NCBI RefSeq assembly: GCF_008704715.1
Contig: NZ_CP023689.1
Span: 7,688,001-7,752,000, forward strand
Origin: Streptomyces chartreusis
GTDB taxonomy: Bacteria; Actinomycetota; Actinomycetes; Streptomycetales; Streptomycetaceae
Direction: 5' to 3'
DNA: 64,000 nucleotides
A model generated the notes under the pieces. The model was not told where the DNA came from. It made no database searches and worked only from the letters and a program-made list of their open reading frames with translations. A program made the translations under genes and the position numbers. This document shows, piece after piece, positions 28,331 to 36,025 of this stretch. Numbering within the stretch: position 1 is the first letter of the stretch; the number at the start of each line of letters is the position of its first letter.

Positions 28331-28999
28331 GGCGCGGCGGACGCGGACCAGGAAGTCCTCCACCCGTCGGCGGTCCGGCTCGGCCGGGAGCGGGCTCGCG
28401 CGCAGGGCCTCCTCCGCCTCGCCCGCCAGGCGGGTCATCCGGGACTCCACCTCCGGCCAGGGCACCTCGCCGCGCTTGACCTGGAGCAAAGGCTCGCGCA
28501 GATCGCCGACGTCGATCGTCAGACGCCCGGTGCGCAGCAGGTCGCGGGCGCTCGTCAGCAGCCGCAGGAGGTGCATCGCGTGCTTCCAGCGCGGGGCGCC
28601 GTGCAGCCGGATGTCGGCCTCCAGCTTCTTGCGCTGGCCGAGCGCGTAGCGCGTGAACGTCTCGTACGCCTGCCGGGACAGGAACGCCTCGCGCAGGGCG
28701 AGCAGCTCGCGGCCGGTGCCGTCGACGTGCTCCACGAGCGGGGAGTGCAGGCATTCCAGGATGTTCGGGTTGGCGCGCAGGGCCAGCTCGCAGAAGCGCT
28801 CGAGCTCCCAGCTGAACTGCTCCTTCAGCGGGCCTTCGACATGCGTCGGCGGCTTGTCGAAGCGCCAGAAGAGCGGCGTGGGGGCGAGGAACACGCCCCG
28901 GCGATCGGTGTCGCTGCCGTCCGTGGCCAGACCGAAGGCGCGCGAACCCATCACACAGGCGTAGACCGTGTGGTCGCGCACCAGGGTCTCGGGATGCAT
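28256..28999 (-). CDS. RlaP/YcgL-type nucleotidyltransferase (PF10127-like), copy 2
   Basis: 247 aa from ATG 28999 (MHPETLVRDHTVYACVMG). The active-site motif MGSRAFGLATDGSDTDRRG is canonical (GS plus two Asp). FDKPPTHVEGPLKEQFSWE and NPNILECLHSPLVE match the family. It is paralogous to copy 1 and convergent with it, overlapping by 75 bp. A two-copy arrangement facing each other next to an ADP-ribosylglycohydrolase is noteworthy. Further in-frame codons upstream of ATG 28999 run into the Rieske gene region and look unlike protein. Confidence 0.82.
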   Translation of the reverse strand: MHPETLVRDHTVYACVMGSRAFGLATDGSDTDRRGVFLAPTPLFWRFDKPPTHVEGPLKEQFSWELERFCELALRANPNILECLHSPLVEHVDGTGRELLALREAFLSRQAYETFTRYALGQRKKLEADIRLHGAPRWKHAMHLLRLLTSARDLLRTGRLTIDVGDLREPLLQVKRGEVPWPEVESRMTRLAGEAEEALRASPLPAEPDRRRVEDFLVRVRRASALQPDPYDEGVQGVVGSGGVGQG

Positions 29000-29021
29000 G
29001 TCCCGGAGCGTACGCGGCGGA

Positions 29022-29456
29022 TCACGCCAGGCTGATCGAATTTCCGTCCACGACGATGTTCTGCGCCGGCAGCGGCCGCGTGGCCGGAGGGTTGGCGACC
29101 GCGCCGTCGGTGATCTTGAACTTGCTGCCGTGGCACGGGCAGTTGATCGTCCCGTCCGAGACACTGCCGACCAGGCACTGCTGGTGGGTGCAGATGGCGG
29201 AGAAGGCCTTGAACTGGCCCTCCTCCGGCTGGGTCACCACCACCTTCTGGTCCTTGAAGATCGTGCCCCCGCCCACCGGGATGTCCGCCGTGTCGGCGAG
29301 CTTGTCGCCCGCGCCGTCCTGGCCGGGGGCGGTGGTCGTGGTCGACGCCGAGTCGCCGCCGCTGTCGTCGGAGCCGCCGCAGGCGGCGACGAGCGCCGTC
29401 GCGCCCGTCGCGCCCGAGGCGATGAGGATCGTGCGCCGCGTCGGACGGTTGGTCAT
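29022..29456 (-). CDS. Rieske [2Fe-2S] lipoprotein with Tat-type signal
   Basis: 144 aa from ATG 29456. The signal peptide has twin Arg (RPTRRTILIAS) and a lipobox-like ending (LVAAC, Cys about 27), followed by a Ser/Thr/Gly-rich linker. The Rieske ligands are CTHQQC and CPCHGSKF, both complete (Cys-His and Cys-His). Probably a membrane-anchored extracytoplasmic electron carrier or ferredoxin-like subunit. No cytochrome b gene is adjacent, so it is not the bc1 Rieske subunit. The redox partner is unknown. Confidence 0.9.
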   Translation of the reverse strand: MTNRPTRRTILIASGATGATALVAACGGSDDSGGDSASTTTTAPGQDGAGDKLADTADIPVGGGTIFKDQKVVVTQPEEGQFKAFSAICTHQQCLVGSVSDGTINCPCHGSKFKITDGAVANPPATRPLPAQNIVVDGNSISLA

Positions 29457-29532
29457 GTCGTCACTCCGAAAGTGCGGAAGAAACCAGAGGGCAATGGCCG
29501 GCCCGGAAGCCGCTCCGAGCGGATCAACAGCA

Positions 29533-29556
29533 TCTTTGCACCGAAAGCAGCAAAGA
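29533..29556. promoter_or_regulatory. Inverted repeat upstream of the Rieske gene
   Basis: TCTTTGC (29533-29539) and GCAAAGA (29550-29556) form a perfect 7-bp dyad with a 10-bp spacer. It lies 77 bp from the Rieske start in a relatively AT-rich patch. A candidate operator; no regulator is adjacent. Confidence 0.4.
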
Positions 29557-29718
29557 CGAAGCAACCTTGGATGTAGTGGATGAAAGCGCGCGAACCGCTC
29601 GCGCGGCGGCCCGGCGCGCCGGGTGTCTCAGCGGGCGGGCGTGAGGCGTGAGCCGCACGCGGGCTGACTAGGCTGGACTTCCGAAGAGCCGATCCGTGAC
29701 TCAGCAAGGAGCAGCGCC

Positions 29719-30087
29719 GTGGCGGTACGAGCGGTCCGGGGGGCCGTCCAGCTGGAACGGGACGACGCCGGCCACATGGACGAGCAGGTCGGGGCCCTGC
29801 TCACCGCGATCCTGGAGCGGAACGACCTCGCCGCGGACGACCTGATCAGCATCTGGTTCACGGCCACGCCCGACCTGCACAGCGACTTTCCGGCGGCCGC
29901 CGCCCGCAAGCTCGGCCCCGGCTTCGCCGACGTACCGCTGATCTGCGCCCAGGAACTGGACATCGAGGGCGCCATGCCCCGGGTCGTACGCGTCCTCGCG
30001 CACATCGAGTCCCCCCGGCCCCGCGCCGACATCGCGCACGTCTACCTCGGTGCCGCGGCCGCCCTGCGCAAGGACATCGCCCAGTGA
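29719..30087 (+). CDS. aroH: Chorismate mutase, AroH type
   Basis: 122 aa, GTG with AGGAG 7 nt upstream. The whole protein fits the trimeric AroH fold: VRAVRGAVQLERDDAGHM, DDLISIWFTATPDLHSDFPA, VPLICAQELDIEGAMPRVVR, HVYLGAAAALRKDI. The active-site Arg (RGA), Glu (QELD) and the late Arg are present. It converts chorismate to prephenate, the substrate of the next gene product. Coupled by a GTGA overlap to tyrA. Confidence 0.95.
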   Translation: MAVRAVRGAVQLERDDAGHMDEQVGALLTAILERNDLAADDLISIWFTATPDLHSDFPAAAARKLGPGFADVPLICAQELDIEGAMPRVVRVLAHIESPRPRADIAHVYLGAAAALRKDIAQ

Positions 30088-31169
30088 GAACCGCACTCGT
30101 CATCGGCACCGGCCTCATCGGCACGTCCGCCGCGCTGGCGCTCGCCGCCCGCGGTGTCGTCGTCCACCTCGCCGACCACGACCACGAGCAGGCCCGCACC
30201 GCCGCCGCGCTCGGCGCCGGCACCGACGAGGCCCCCGACGGGCCCGTCGACCTCGCGATCGTCGCCGCCCCGCCCGCGCACGTGGCCGGCGTGCTCGCCG
30301 ACGCCATGCGCAGGGGCGTGGCCCGCGGCTACCTCGACGTGGCCAGCGTCAAGGGCGGACCGCGCCGTGAGCTGGAGGCGCTCGGGCTCGACCTGTCGGC
30401 GTACATCGGCACGCACCCCATGTCCGGCCGCGAGAAGTCCGGCCCGCTCGCCGCGACCGGCGACCTCTTCGAGGGCCGGCCCTGGGTGCTGACGCCGACC
30501 CGCGACACCGACACCGAGGTGCTGAACCTCGCCCTGGAGCTGGTCTCGCACTGCCGCGCGGTGCCGGTGGTGATGGACTCCGACGCCCACGACCGCGCGG
30601 TCGCCCTGGTGTCCCACATGCCCCATCTGATGTCCAGCATGGTCGCCGCGCGCCTGGAGAGCGCCGAGGAGACGGCCGTACGGCTGTGCGGCCAGGGCAT
30701 CCGGGACGTGACCCGGATCGCGGCCTCCGACCCCCGGATGTGGATCGACATCCTCTCCGCGAACCCGGGACCGGTCGCCGACCTGCTCACCGACGTCGCC
30801 GCCGACCTGGAGGAGACGGTGCGGGCGCTGCGCGCGCTCCAGTCGTCCGACGAGGACAAGCGGACCGAGGGCACGGCCGGGATCGAGGACGTGCTGCGCC
30901 GCGGGAACGCGGGCCAGGTACGGGTGCCCGGCAAGCACGGGGCCGCTCCGCGGGTCTACGAGGTCGTCGCCGTGCTCATCGACGACCAGCCGGGACAGCT
31001 GGCGCGGATCTTCGCGGACGCCGGCCGGGCCGGGGTCAACATCGAGGACGTACGGATCGAGCACGCGACCGGGCAGCAGGCCGGCCTGGTCCAGCTGATG
31101 GTCGAGCCCAAGGCGGCGACGGTGCTCAGCGCCGCCCTGCGGGAGCGGGGCTGGGGGATCCGGCAGTAG
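30084..31169 (+). CDS. tyrA: Prephenate dehydrogenase
   Basis: 361 aa, GTG start. The Rossmann motif VIGTGLIGTSAALAL is at the N-terminus. THPMSGREKSGPLAA carries the catalytic His (about residue 112). A helical dimerisation domain follows, then a C-terminal ACT domain (VYEVVAVLIDDQPGQLARIF, about 290-361) for Tyr feedback. It makes 4-hydroxyphenylpyruvate from prephenate. It directly follows aroH, so the pair encodes two consecutive tyrosine-biosynthesis steps. Confidence 0.95.
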   Translation: MRTALVIGTGLIGTSAALALAARGVVVHLADHDHEQARTAAALGAGTDEAPDGPVDLAIVAAPPAHVAGVLADAMRRGVARGYLDVASVKGGPRRELEALGLDLSAYIGTHPMSGREKSGPLAATGDLFEGRPWVLTPTRDTDTEVLNLALELVSHCRAVPVVMDSDAHDRAVALVSHMPHLMSSMVAARLESAEETAVRLCGQGIRDVTRIAASDPRMWIDILSANPGPVADLLTDVAADLEETVRALRALQSSDEDKRTEGTAGIEDVLRRGNAGQVRVPGKHGAAPRVYEVVAVLIDDQPGQLARIFADAGRAGVNIEDVRIEHATGQQAGLVQLMVEPKAATVLSAALRERGWGIRQ

Positions 31170-31277
31170 TCCGCCGATCAGGCGCGGCCGGACGAGTGAC
31201 GGGAACCCAGTAACCTTGTGCGGGGCGCCTTCGCGTCCCCACACTCCCGCCACACCGCACCAGGAAGGTGTCCCCCC

Positions 31278-31964
31278 GTGGAAAACGGTGCCGCCAAGCC
31301 CGTGATTGTCGCCATCGACGGCCCCTCCGGCACGGGCAAGTCGAGCACGTCGAAGGCCGTCGCCGCGCAGCTCGGGCTGAGCTACCTCGACACCGGCGCC
31401 CAGTACCGGGCCATCACCTGGTGGATGGTGACCAACGGCATCGACATCGAGGACCCGACCGCGATCGCGGCCGTCGCCGGCAAGCCCGAGATCATCTCCG
31501 GCACCGACCCGGACAACCCGACGATCAACGTCGACGGCACCGACGTGGCCGGCCCGATCCGCACCCAGGAGGTCACCTCCAAGGTCAGCGCGGTCAGCGC
31601 GGTGCCCGAGGTCCGGACCCGGATCACCGAGCTCCAGCGCTCGCTGGCGACCTCCGCCGAGTACGGCATCGTCGTCGAGGGCCGCGACATCGGTACGACC
31701 GTGCTGCCCGACGCCGACCTGAAGATCTTCCTCACCGCCTCCCCGGAGGCCCGTGCCGCCCGCCGCAGCGGTGAGCTCAAGGGCGCCGACGTCAACGCCA
31801 CCCGTGAGGCCCTGATCAAGCGTGACGCGGCCGACTCCAGCCGCAAGACCTCGCCGCTCGCCAAGGCGGGCGACGCGGTCGAGGTGGACACCACCGCGCT
31901 CACGCTGCAGCAGGTCATCGAGTGCGTCGTCACGCTCGTCGAGGAGAAGCGAGCCGCGAAGTGA
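31278..31964 (+). CDS. cmk: Cytidylate kinase
   Basis: 228 aa from GTG 31278 (GGAAGG 9 nt upstream). P-loop GPSGTGKSSTSKAVA at about residue 14, YLDTGAQYRAITWW, GRDIGTTVLPDADLKIFL and the lid RRSGELKG are family hallmarks. It phosphorylates CMP/dCMP. The stop overlaps the plsC GTG (GTGA). The order cmk-plsC-der is conserved in Streptomyces. Confidence 0.96.
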   Translation: MENGAAKPVIVAIDGPSGTGKSSTSKAVAAQLGLSYLDTGAQYRAITWWMVTNGIDIEDPTAIAAVAGKPEIISGTDPDNPTINVDGTDVAGPIRTQEVTSKVSAVSAVPEVRTRITELQRSLATSAEYGIVVEGRDIGTTVLPDADLKIFLTASPEARAARRSGELKGADVNATREALIKRDAADSSRKTSPLAKAGDAVEVDTTALTLQQVIECVVTLVEEKRAAK

Positions 31965-32605
31965 GCCTTCCGTCAGAGCGGGGTGCCGACGTCGGTCGGC
32001 GCATCGGCGTCGGCCTGATGTTCGGGCTGTGGCGGCCGCGGGTCCTGGGTGCCTGGAAGGTGCCCGCGACCGGGCCGGTCATCCTCGCGGTGAACCACAG
32101 CCACAACATCGACGGGCCGATGGTGATGGGCGTGGCGCCCCGCCCCGTGCACTTCCTGATCAAGAAGGAAGCGTTCGTCGGCCCGCTCGACCCCTTCCTG
32201 ACCGGCATCGGCCAGCTGAAGGTGGACCGGCACGCCGCCGACCGCACGGCCATCACGCAGGCCCTCGACGTCCTGAGGAACGGCGGCGTCCTCGGCATAT
32301 TTCCCGAGGGCACCCGGGGCGAGGGCGACTTCGCCTCGCTGCGCGCCGGACTCGCCTACTTCGCCGTGCGCGGCGACGCCCCGATCGTCCCGGTCGCGGT
32401 GCTGGGAAGTTCCGAGAAGCGCGGACGGTTGGTCAAGGGGCTGCCTCCGCTGCGGCACCGGGTCGACGTCGTCTTCGGCGAGCCCTTCGAGGCGGGGGAC
32501 GGCAGCGGGCGGCGCACCCGCAGGGCGCTGGACGAGGCGACCGAGCGCATCCAGAAGGAGCTCACCGAGCACCTGGAAAACGCCAGGCGGCTGACCGGCC
32601 GCTAG
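31961..32605 (+). CDS. 1-acyl-sn-glycerol-3-phosphate acyltransferase (PlsC family)
   Basis: 214 aa, GTG coupled to cmk. The NHx4D catalytic motif is present as NHSHNID (about residue 43), and the phosphate-binding FPEGTRGEGD lies near 108. PVAVLGSSEKRG completes the pattern. It acylates lysophosphatidate or a related acceptor at the membrane. It follows cmk and precedes der, as in other actinobacteria. Confidence 0.9.
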   Translation: MSLPSERGADVGRRIGVGLMFGLWRPRVLGAWKVPATGPVILAVNHSHNIDGPMVMGVAPRPVHFLIKKEAFVGPLDPFLTGIGQLKVDRHAADRTAITQALDVLRNGGVLGIFPEGTRGEGDFASLRAGLAYFAVRGDAPIVPVAVLGSSEKRGRLVKGLPPLRHRVDVVFGEPFEAGDGSGRRTRRALDEATERIQKELTEHLENARRLTGR

Positions 32606-32684
32606 GCGACACTGAGTAGTGGATCAGCCGGGAGAAACCGGGCGTTCCACCGATCACCACGATGAACGACGAGGTACGGACTTC

Positions 32685-34160
32685 ATGAACGACCACATCC
32701 ACTCCGACGGCTCGGGCGAGGAGCACGACCACGGAGCACTTGGCGACGCCGAGTACGCGGACTTCATGGAGCTCGCCGCGGAAGAGGGCTTCGACCTCGA
32801 GGACGTCGAGGGTGCCATCGAGGAGGCCGGTCACGGGCCGCTGCCCGTACTCGCCGTCGTCGGCCGCCCGAATGTCGGCAAGTCGACCCTCGTGAACCGC
32901 ATCATCGGGCGCCGCGAGGCCGTCGTCGAGGACAAGCCGGGCGTCACCCGCGACCGCGTGACCTATGAGGCCGAGTGGGCGGGCCGCCGCTTCAAGGTCG
33001 TCGACACCGGCGGCTGGGAGCAGGACGTCTTCGGCATCGACGCCTCCGTGGCGGCGCAGGCCGAGTTCGCGATCGAGGCCGCCGACGCCGTCGTGTTCGT
33101 CGTCGACGCGAAGGTGGGCGCCACCGACACCGACGAGGCGGTCGTACGACTGCTGCGCAAGGCCGGCAAGCCCGTGGTGCTGTGCGCCAACAAGGTCGAC
33201 GGCCCCAGCGGCGAGGCCGACGCCTCCTACCTGTGGTCCCTCGGCCTCGGCGAGCCGCACCCGGTCTCGGCGCTGCACGGCCGCGGCACCGGCGACATGC
33301 TGGACGCCGTCCTGGAGGCGCTGCCGGAGGCGCCCGCGCAGACCTTCGGCACCGGCGTCGGCGGCCCGCGCCGCATCGCCCTGATCGGCCGCCCGAACGT
33401 CGGCAAGTCCTCGCTGCTGAACAAGGTGGCCGGCGAGGAGCGCGTCGTCGTCAACGAGCTGGCCGGCACCACCCGCGACCCGGTCGACGAGCTCATCGAA
33501 CTCGGCGGTGTCACCTGGAAGTTCGTCGACACGGCGGGCATCCGCAAGCGCGTCCACCTCCAGCAGGGCGCCGACTACTACGCCTCGCTGCGCACCGCGG
33601 CCGCCGTCGAGAAGGCCGAGGTCGCGGTCATCCTGATCGACGGCTCCGAGTCCATCTCGGTCCAGGACCAGCGCATCGTCACCATGGCCGTCGAGGCGGG
33701 CCGGGCGATCGTCATCGCCTACAACAAGTGGGACACCCTCGACGAGGAGCGCCGCTACTACCTGGAGCGGGAGATCGAGACCGAGCTCGGCCAGGTCGTC
33801 TGGGCGCCCCGGGTGAACGTCTCGGCGCGCACCGGACGGCACATGGAGAAGCTGGTCCCGGCGATCGAGACGGCCCTCGCGGGCTGGGAGACCCGGGTCC
33901 CGACCGGCCGGCTGAACGCCTTCCTCGGTGAGCTGGTCGCCGCCCACCCGCACCCGATCCGCGGCGGCAAGCAGCCCCGCATCCTGTTCGGCACCCAGGC
34001 GGGCACCAAGCCCCCGCGGTTCGTGCTCTTCGCCTCCGGCTTCATCGAGGCGGGCTACCGCCGCTTCATCGAGCGCCGGCTGCGCGAGGAGTTCGGCTTC
34101 GAGGGGACGCCGATCCACATCTCGGTGCGGGTCCGCGAGAAGCGCGGCAAGAAGAAGTAG
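32685..34160 (+). CDS. der: Ribosome biogenesis GTPase Der (EngA)
   Basis: 491 aa from ATG 32685 (MNDHIHSDGS). A GTG at 32619 would add 22 residues but has no ribosome site. An acidic N-terminal extension of ~55 residues is typical of Streptomyces Der. Tandem G domains follow: GRPNVGKST (about 60) with DTGGWEQD, and GRPNVGKSS (about 235) with DTAGIRKR and NKWD. The C-terminal KH-like domain ends in a basic EKRGKKK tail. It acts in 50S subunit assembly. Confidence 0.96.
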   Translation: MNDHIHSDGSGEEHDHGALGDAEYADFMELAAEEGFDLEDVEGAIEEAGHGPLPVLAVVGRPNVGKSTLVNRIIGRREAVVEDKPGVTRDRVTYEAEWAGRRFKVVDTGGWEQDVFGIDASVAAQAEFAIEAADAVVFVVDAKVGATDTDEAVVRLLRKAGKPVVLCANKVDGPSGEADASYLWSLGLGEPHPVSALHGRGTGDMLDAVLEALPEAPAQTFGTGVGGPRRIALIGRPNVGKSSLLNKVAGEERVVVNELAGTTRDPVDELIELGGVTWKFVDTAGIRKRVHLQQGADYYASLRTAAAVEKAEVAVILIDGSESISVQDQRIVTMAVEAGRAIVIAYNKWDTLDEERRYYLEREIETELGQVVWAPRVNVSARTGRHMEKLVPAIETALAGWETRVPTGRLNAFLGELVAAHPHPIRGGKQPRILFGTQAGTKPPRFVLFASGFIEAGYRRFIERRLREEFGFEGTPIHISVRVREKRGKKK

Positions 34161-34180
34161 CAGAAGTAGCAGACACGGCT

Positions 34181-34210
34181 GAAGGGCGGCCCGCAATGGG
34201 GCCGCCCTTC
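34181..34210. terminator. Bidirectional terminator after der
   Basis: A 12-bp perfect stem GAAGGGCGGCCC / GGGCCGCCCTTC with loop GCAATG lies 20 bp after der and 8 bp beyond the end of the convergent minus-strand gene. Confidence 0.85.
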
Positions 34211-34218
34211 ACATGTCT

Positions 34219-34569
34219 TCAGCCTCGGCGCGCCGGCGGCAGCGCGGCCGGGACGTGGTGCATCCCCGTGCCCTGCTGGCCGATGTGCCCGACGCGCTGC
34301 CACTGCGGCTGCTGACCGCTGCCGTGGCGCGCGCTGTGCGCCCCCGCGCTGTAGGCGCTGTACGAGCTGCTGAACGACCCCGGGCGATGCCCGCCGTACG
34401 GCCCCGTGGCACGCTCGATGTTCCCGAAGGCGATGAACCCCAGGTCCTCCTCGCCACTGCGATCACCCGGCAGCGAACGGAAGGACTTGACGTACTCGGC
34501 ATAGAGCGCGTCGTAGATAGGCGTGGGCGATGGGCCGCCCTGATGGCGGGGAACGTCGTATGCATGCAC
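34219..34569 (-). CDS. Conserved Streptomyces hypothetical protein (DUF6643-like)
   Basis: 116 aa, GTG start (MHAYDVPRHQGG). TPIYDALYAEYVKSFRSLPG then GFIAFGNIE is the recognisable core; the rest is low-complexity Ser/Gly/His (SSYSAYSAGAHSARHG). I recall short Streptomyces proteins with the TPIYDALY...FRALPGDR pattern but cannot name a function. No signal or TM segment. The ribosome site is weak. Confidence 0.65.
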   Translation of the reverse strand: MHAYDVPRHQGGPSPTPIYDALYAEYVKSFRSLPGDRSGEEDLGFIAFGNIERATGPYGGHRPGSFSSSYSAYSAGAHSARHGSGQQPQWQRVGHIGQQGTGMHHVPAALPPARRG

Positions 34570-34621
34570 GTATGTCCAAACGACCCGGCACCGGAAGGGA
34601 TGCGGCTGGGCAGCGCCCTAA

Positions 34622-34638
34622 AGGGGCGCGGGGAACTG
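34622..34638 (+). repeat. Dispersed GC-rich repeat, copy B (core)
   Basis: AGGGGCGCGGGGAACTG is followed by CGCGACCGGCCAC and, 12 bp on, by CCCGCAGTCGCC, sequence partly shared with the copies at 43572 and 57579. It lies between two minus-strand hypotheticals, outside any gene. Confidence 0.8.
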
Positions 34639-34703
34639 CGCGACCGGCCACTCCTGACCCGCAGTCGCCGGACTCCGTGCAGTCCCCGTTGAACAGGCGC
34701 TTC

Positions 34704-35486
34704 TCACGTGCCGGCAAGCGGCAGCGCCGCCGCGACCAACTTCCCGTTCGCCGCGGCCTTGTCCAGCGCGTCCCGCAGCAGATCCTCGCGGGGCTGACGC
34801 CCGATGGACCCCACCGGCGCGGCGAACATCAGCACCTGCTGGTGCTTGTTCGCGGCGGCCCGCCACCCGTCCGTCACCAGCAGCGGCTGATGCGCCTGCC
34901 ACCACGCGATCGGCTGCCCGCCGTTCGCGCCCGGCTGGAGCACCGCGTGCAGCTGACCCATGGCCAGCAGTACGGACCACCCGTGCAGCACCGGCGGCAC
35001 ATCGGCCAGCTCGGTCGCCGGCATGAACCCCTGTTCGATGAGCAGCGGCAGGAAGTCGTCCCCGGCGCCGACCGCGCCGGGGCGCACGATGGGCCCGGTC
35101 GGCTCGACGACGAGCGCGGGGTGCAATTCCCCGGCGATCAGCACCAGTCCGCTGGTCACACCGAGTACGGCCTGCTCCGGCACGATCGCGTCCGGCTCCA
35201 GGTCGACCCGGTCACCGGTGATGGACTTCACGGCGCCCTGCAACTGCTCCTCGGTGACCTGGACGACCTGTGACGGCAGGCAGGTGGCGTGGGCGAAGGC
35301 GAGGACGGCGGTCTCGTCGCCGATGAACAGGACGGTGCTGGTGCGCTCCTGTCCGGAGTCGCCAGGGGTGCGGCAGGACGTGCAGTCGTAACTGCCGGGG
35401 GCGTTCTCCCCGGCGAGCAGCCGGTCGGCTTCCTCGTCGCCGATCTCGGCACGTACCTCGTCGCTGACATCGAGCATGCGCGGCAC
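34704..35486 (-). CDS. Conserved hypothetical protein
   Basis: 260 aa, GTG 35486 with GGAG 7 nt upstream (an in-frame ATG is three codons in). A CTSCRTPGDS motif near residue 35 and a later CLPSQVV look like a possible metal-binding pair, but only CxxC is clear. The rest is mixed alpha/beta (VLFIGDETAVLAFAHATC, GLVLIAGELHPALVVE, GWSVLLAMGQLHAVL). I do not recognise the family. It is cytoplasmic by composition. It is the divergent neighbour of the rpf gene. Confidence 0.7.
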   Translation of the reverse strand: MPRMLDVSDEVRAEIGDEEADRLLAGENAPGSYDCTSCRTPGDSGQERTSTVLFIGDETAVLAFAHATCLPSQVVQVTEEQLQGAVKSITGDRVDLEPDAIVPEQAVLGVTSGLVLIAGELHPALVVEPTGPIVRPGAVGAGDDFLPLLIEQGFMPATELADVPPVLHGWSVLLAMGQLHAVLQPGANGGQPIAWWQAHQPLLVTDGWRAAANKHQQVLMFAAPVGSIGRQPREDLLRDALDKAAANGKLVAAALPLAGT

Positions 35487-35829
35487 GGGTGGCTCCTCGG
35501 GATGTGGTGCGTGGCGGGGCCGGGTGGCTCCCGGTCCGTGAACCGGGCGGGTCCCGGGCTCATGAAGAAGACAACGGGCGATCTGTGGCGGGAGTCACGC
35601 ACGACAGCGAACGGAATCGAACCATCCGACGCGCAGGGTCACCTTGCGTGCGGAATTGCCCACTCACCGTCAAGTCCTAGGAAATGCAAGGAAGTTGGTT
35701 GCGTGGGGTGTATCACAGATCGTCAGGGTTGCTGGTCGACAAATCCGGAAATCAGGGAATGAAGTGGGTGGCCGAAAATCGCTGATACCGGAGGTAACCG
35801 CGAACTGGCCTGGACCGACAAGGAGTTGG
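35487..35829. other. Intergenic region, no gene recognised
   Basis: 343 bp between the minus-strand hypothetical and the rpf promoter. Codon structure is poor in all frames and local AT content is higher than the surroundings from about 35700 (e.g. GGTTGATCC, AAAATCGCTG). I see no RNA gene or strong hairpin here. Confidence 0.4.
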
Positions 35830-36025
35830 TTGATCCCGGCCGGTCGATGTCCCTACATTCCTCCGCCGTGTGCAGCGAGCACCGCTCGGGTACGTCCGCC
35901 GAACGCACCAACAGGCTTCACAGCACGACCTTCCGGCGGACGGGGCGAGCGCCGTCCACACGCCCCATGGCGTGGCGGGCGGCGTTGCGTCCTGGGGGAG
36001 CCCGGGTCCTTCGAGAGGGACCTAC
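35830..36025 (+). promoter_or_regulatory. Promoter and long, possibly structured leader of the first rpf gene
   Basis: TTGATC (35830-35835) and TACATT (35854-35859), 18 bp apart, make a good candidate promoter, implying a leader of about 160 nt. The leader can fold: GTCCGCCG (35894-35901) with CGGCGGAC (35934-35941), a nested hairpin (GCGCCG 35949 with CGGCGT 35980, enclosing ACGCC/GGCGT), and GGTCC (36005-36009) with GGACC (36018-36022), the last overlapping the ribosome site. Rpf genes in actinobacteria are often behind c-di-AMP riboswitches, but the signature blocks of that class were not found here. Confidence 0.45.

Noticed and set aside
35860..36025. c-di-AMP (ydaO) riboswitch upstream of rpf
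   Set aside because: A leader of suitable length exists, but the conserved sequence blocks of that class were not found by eye; kept only as an uncharacterised structured leader.
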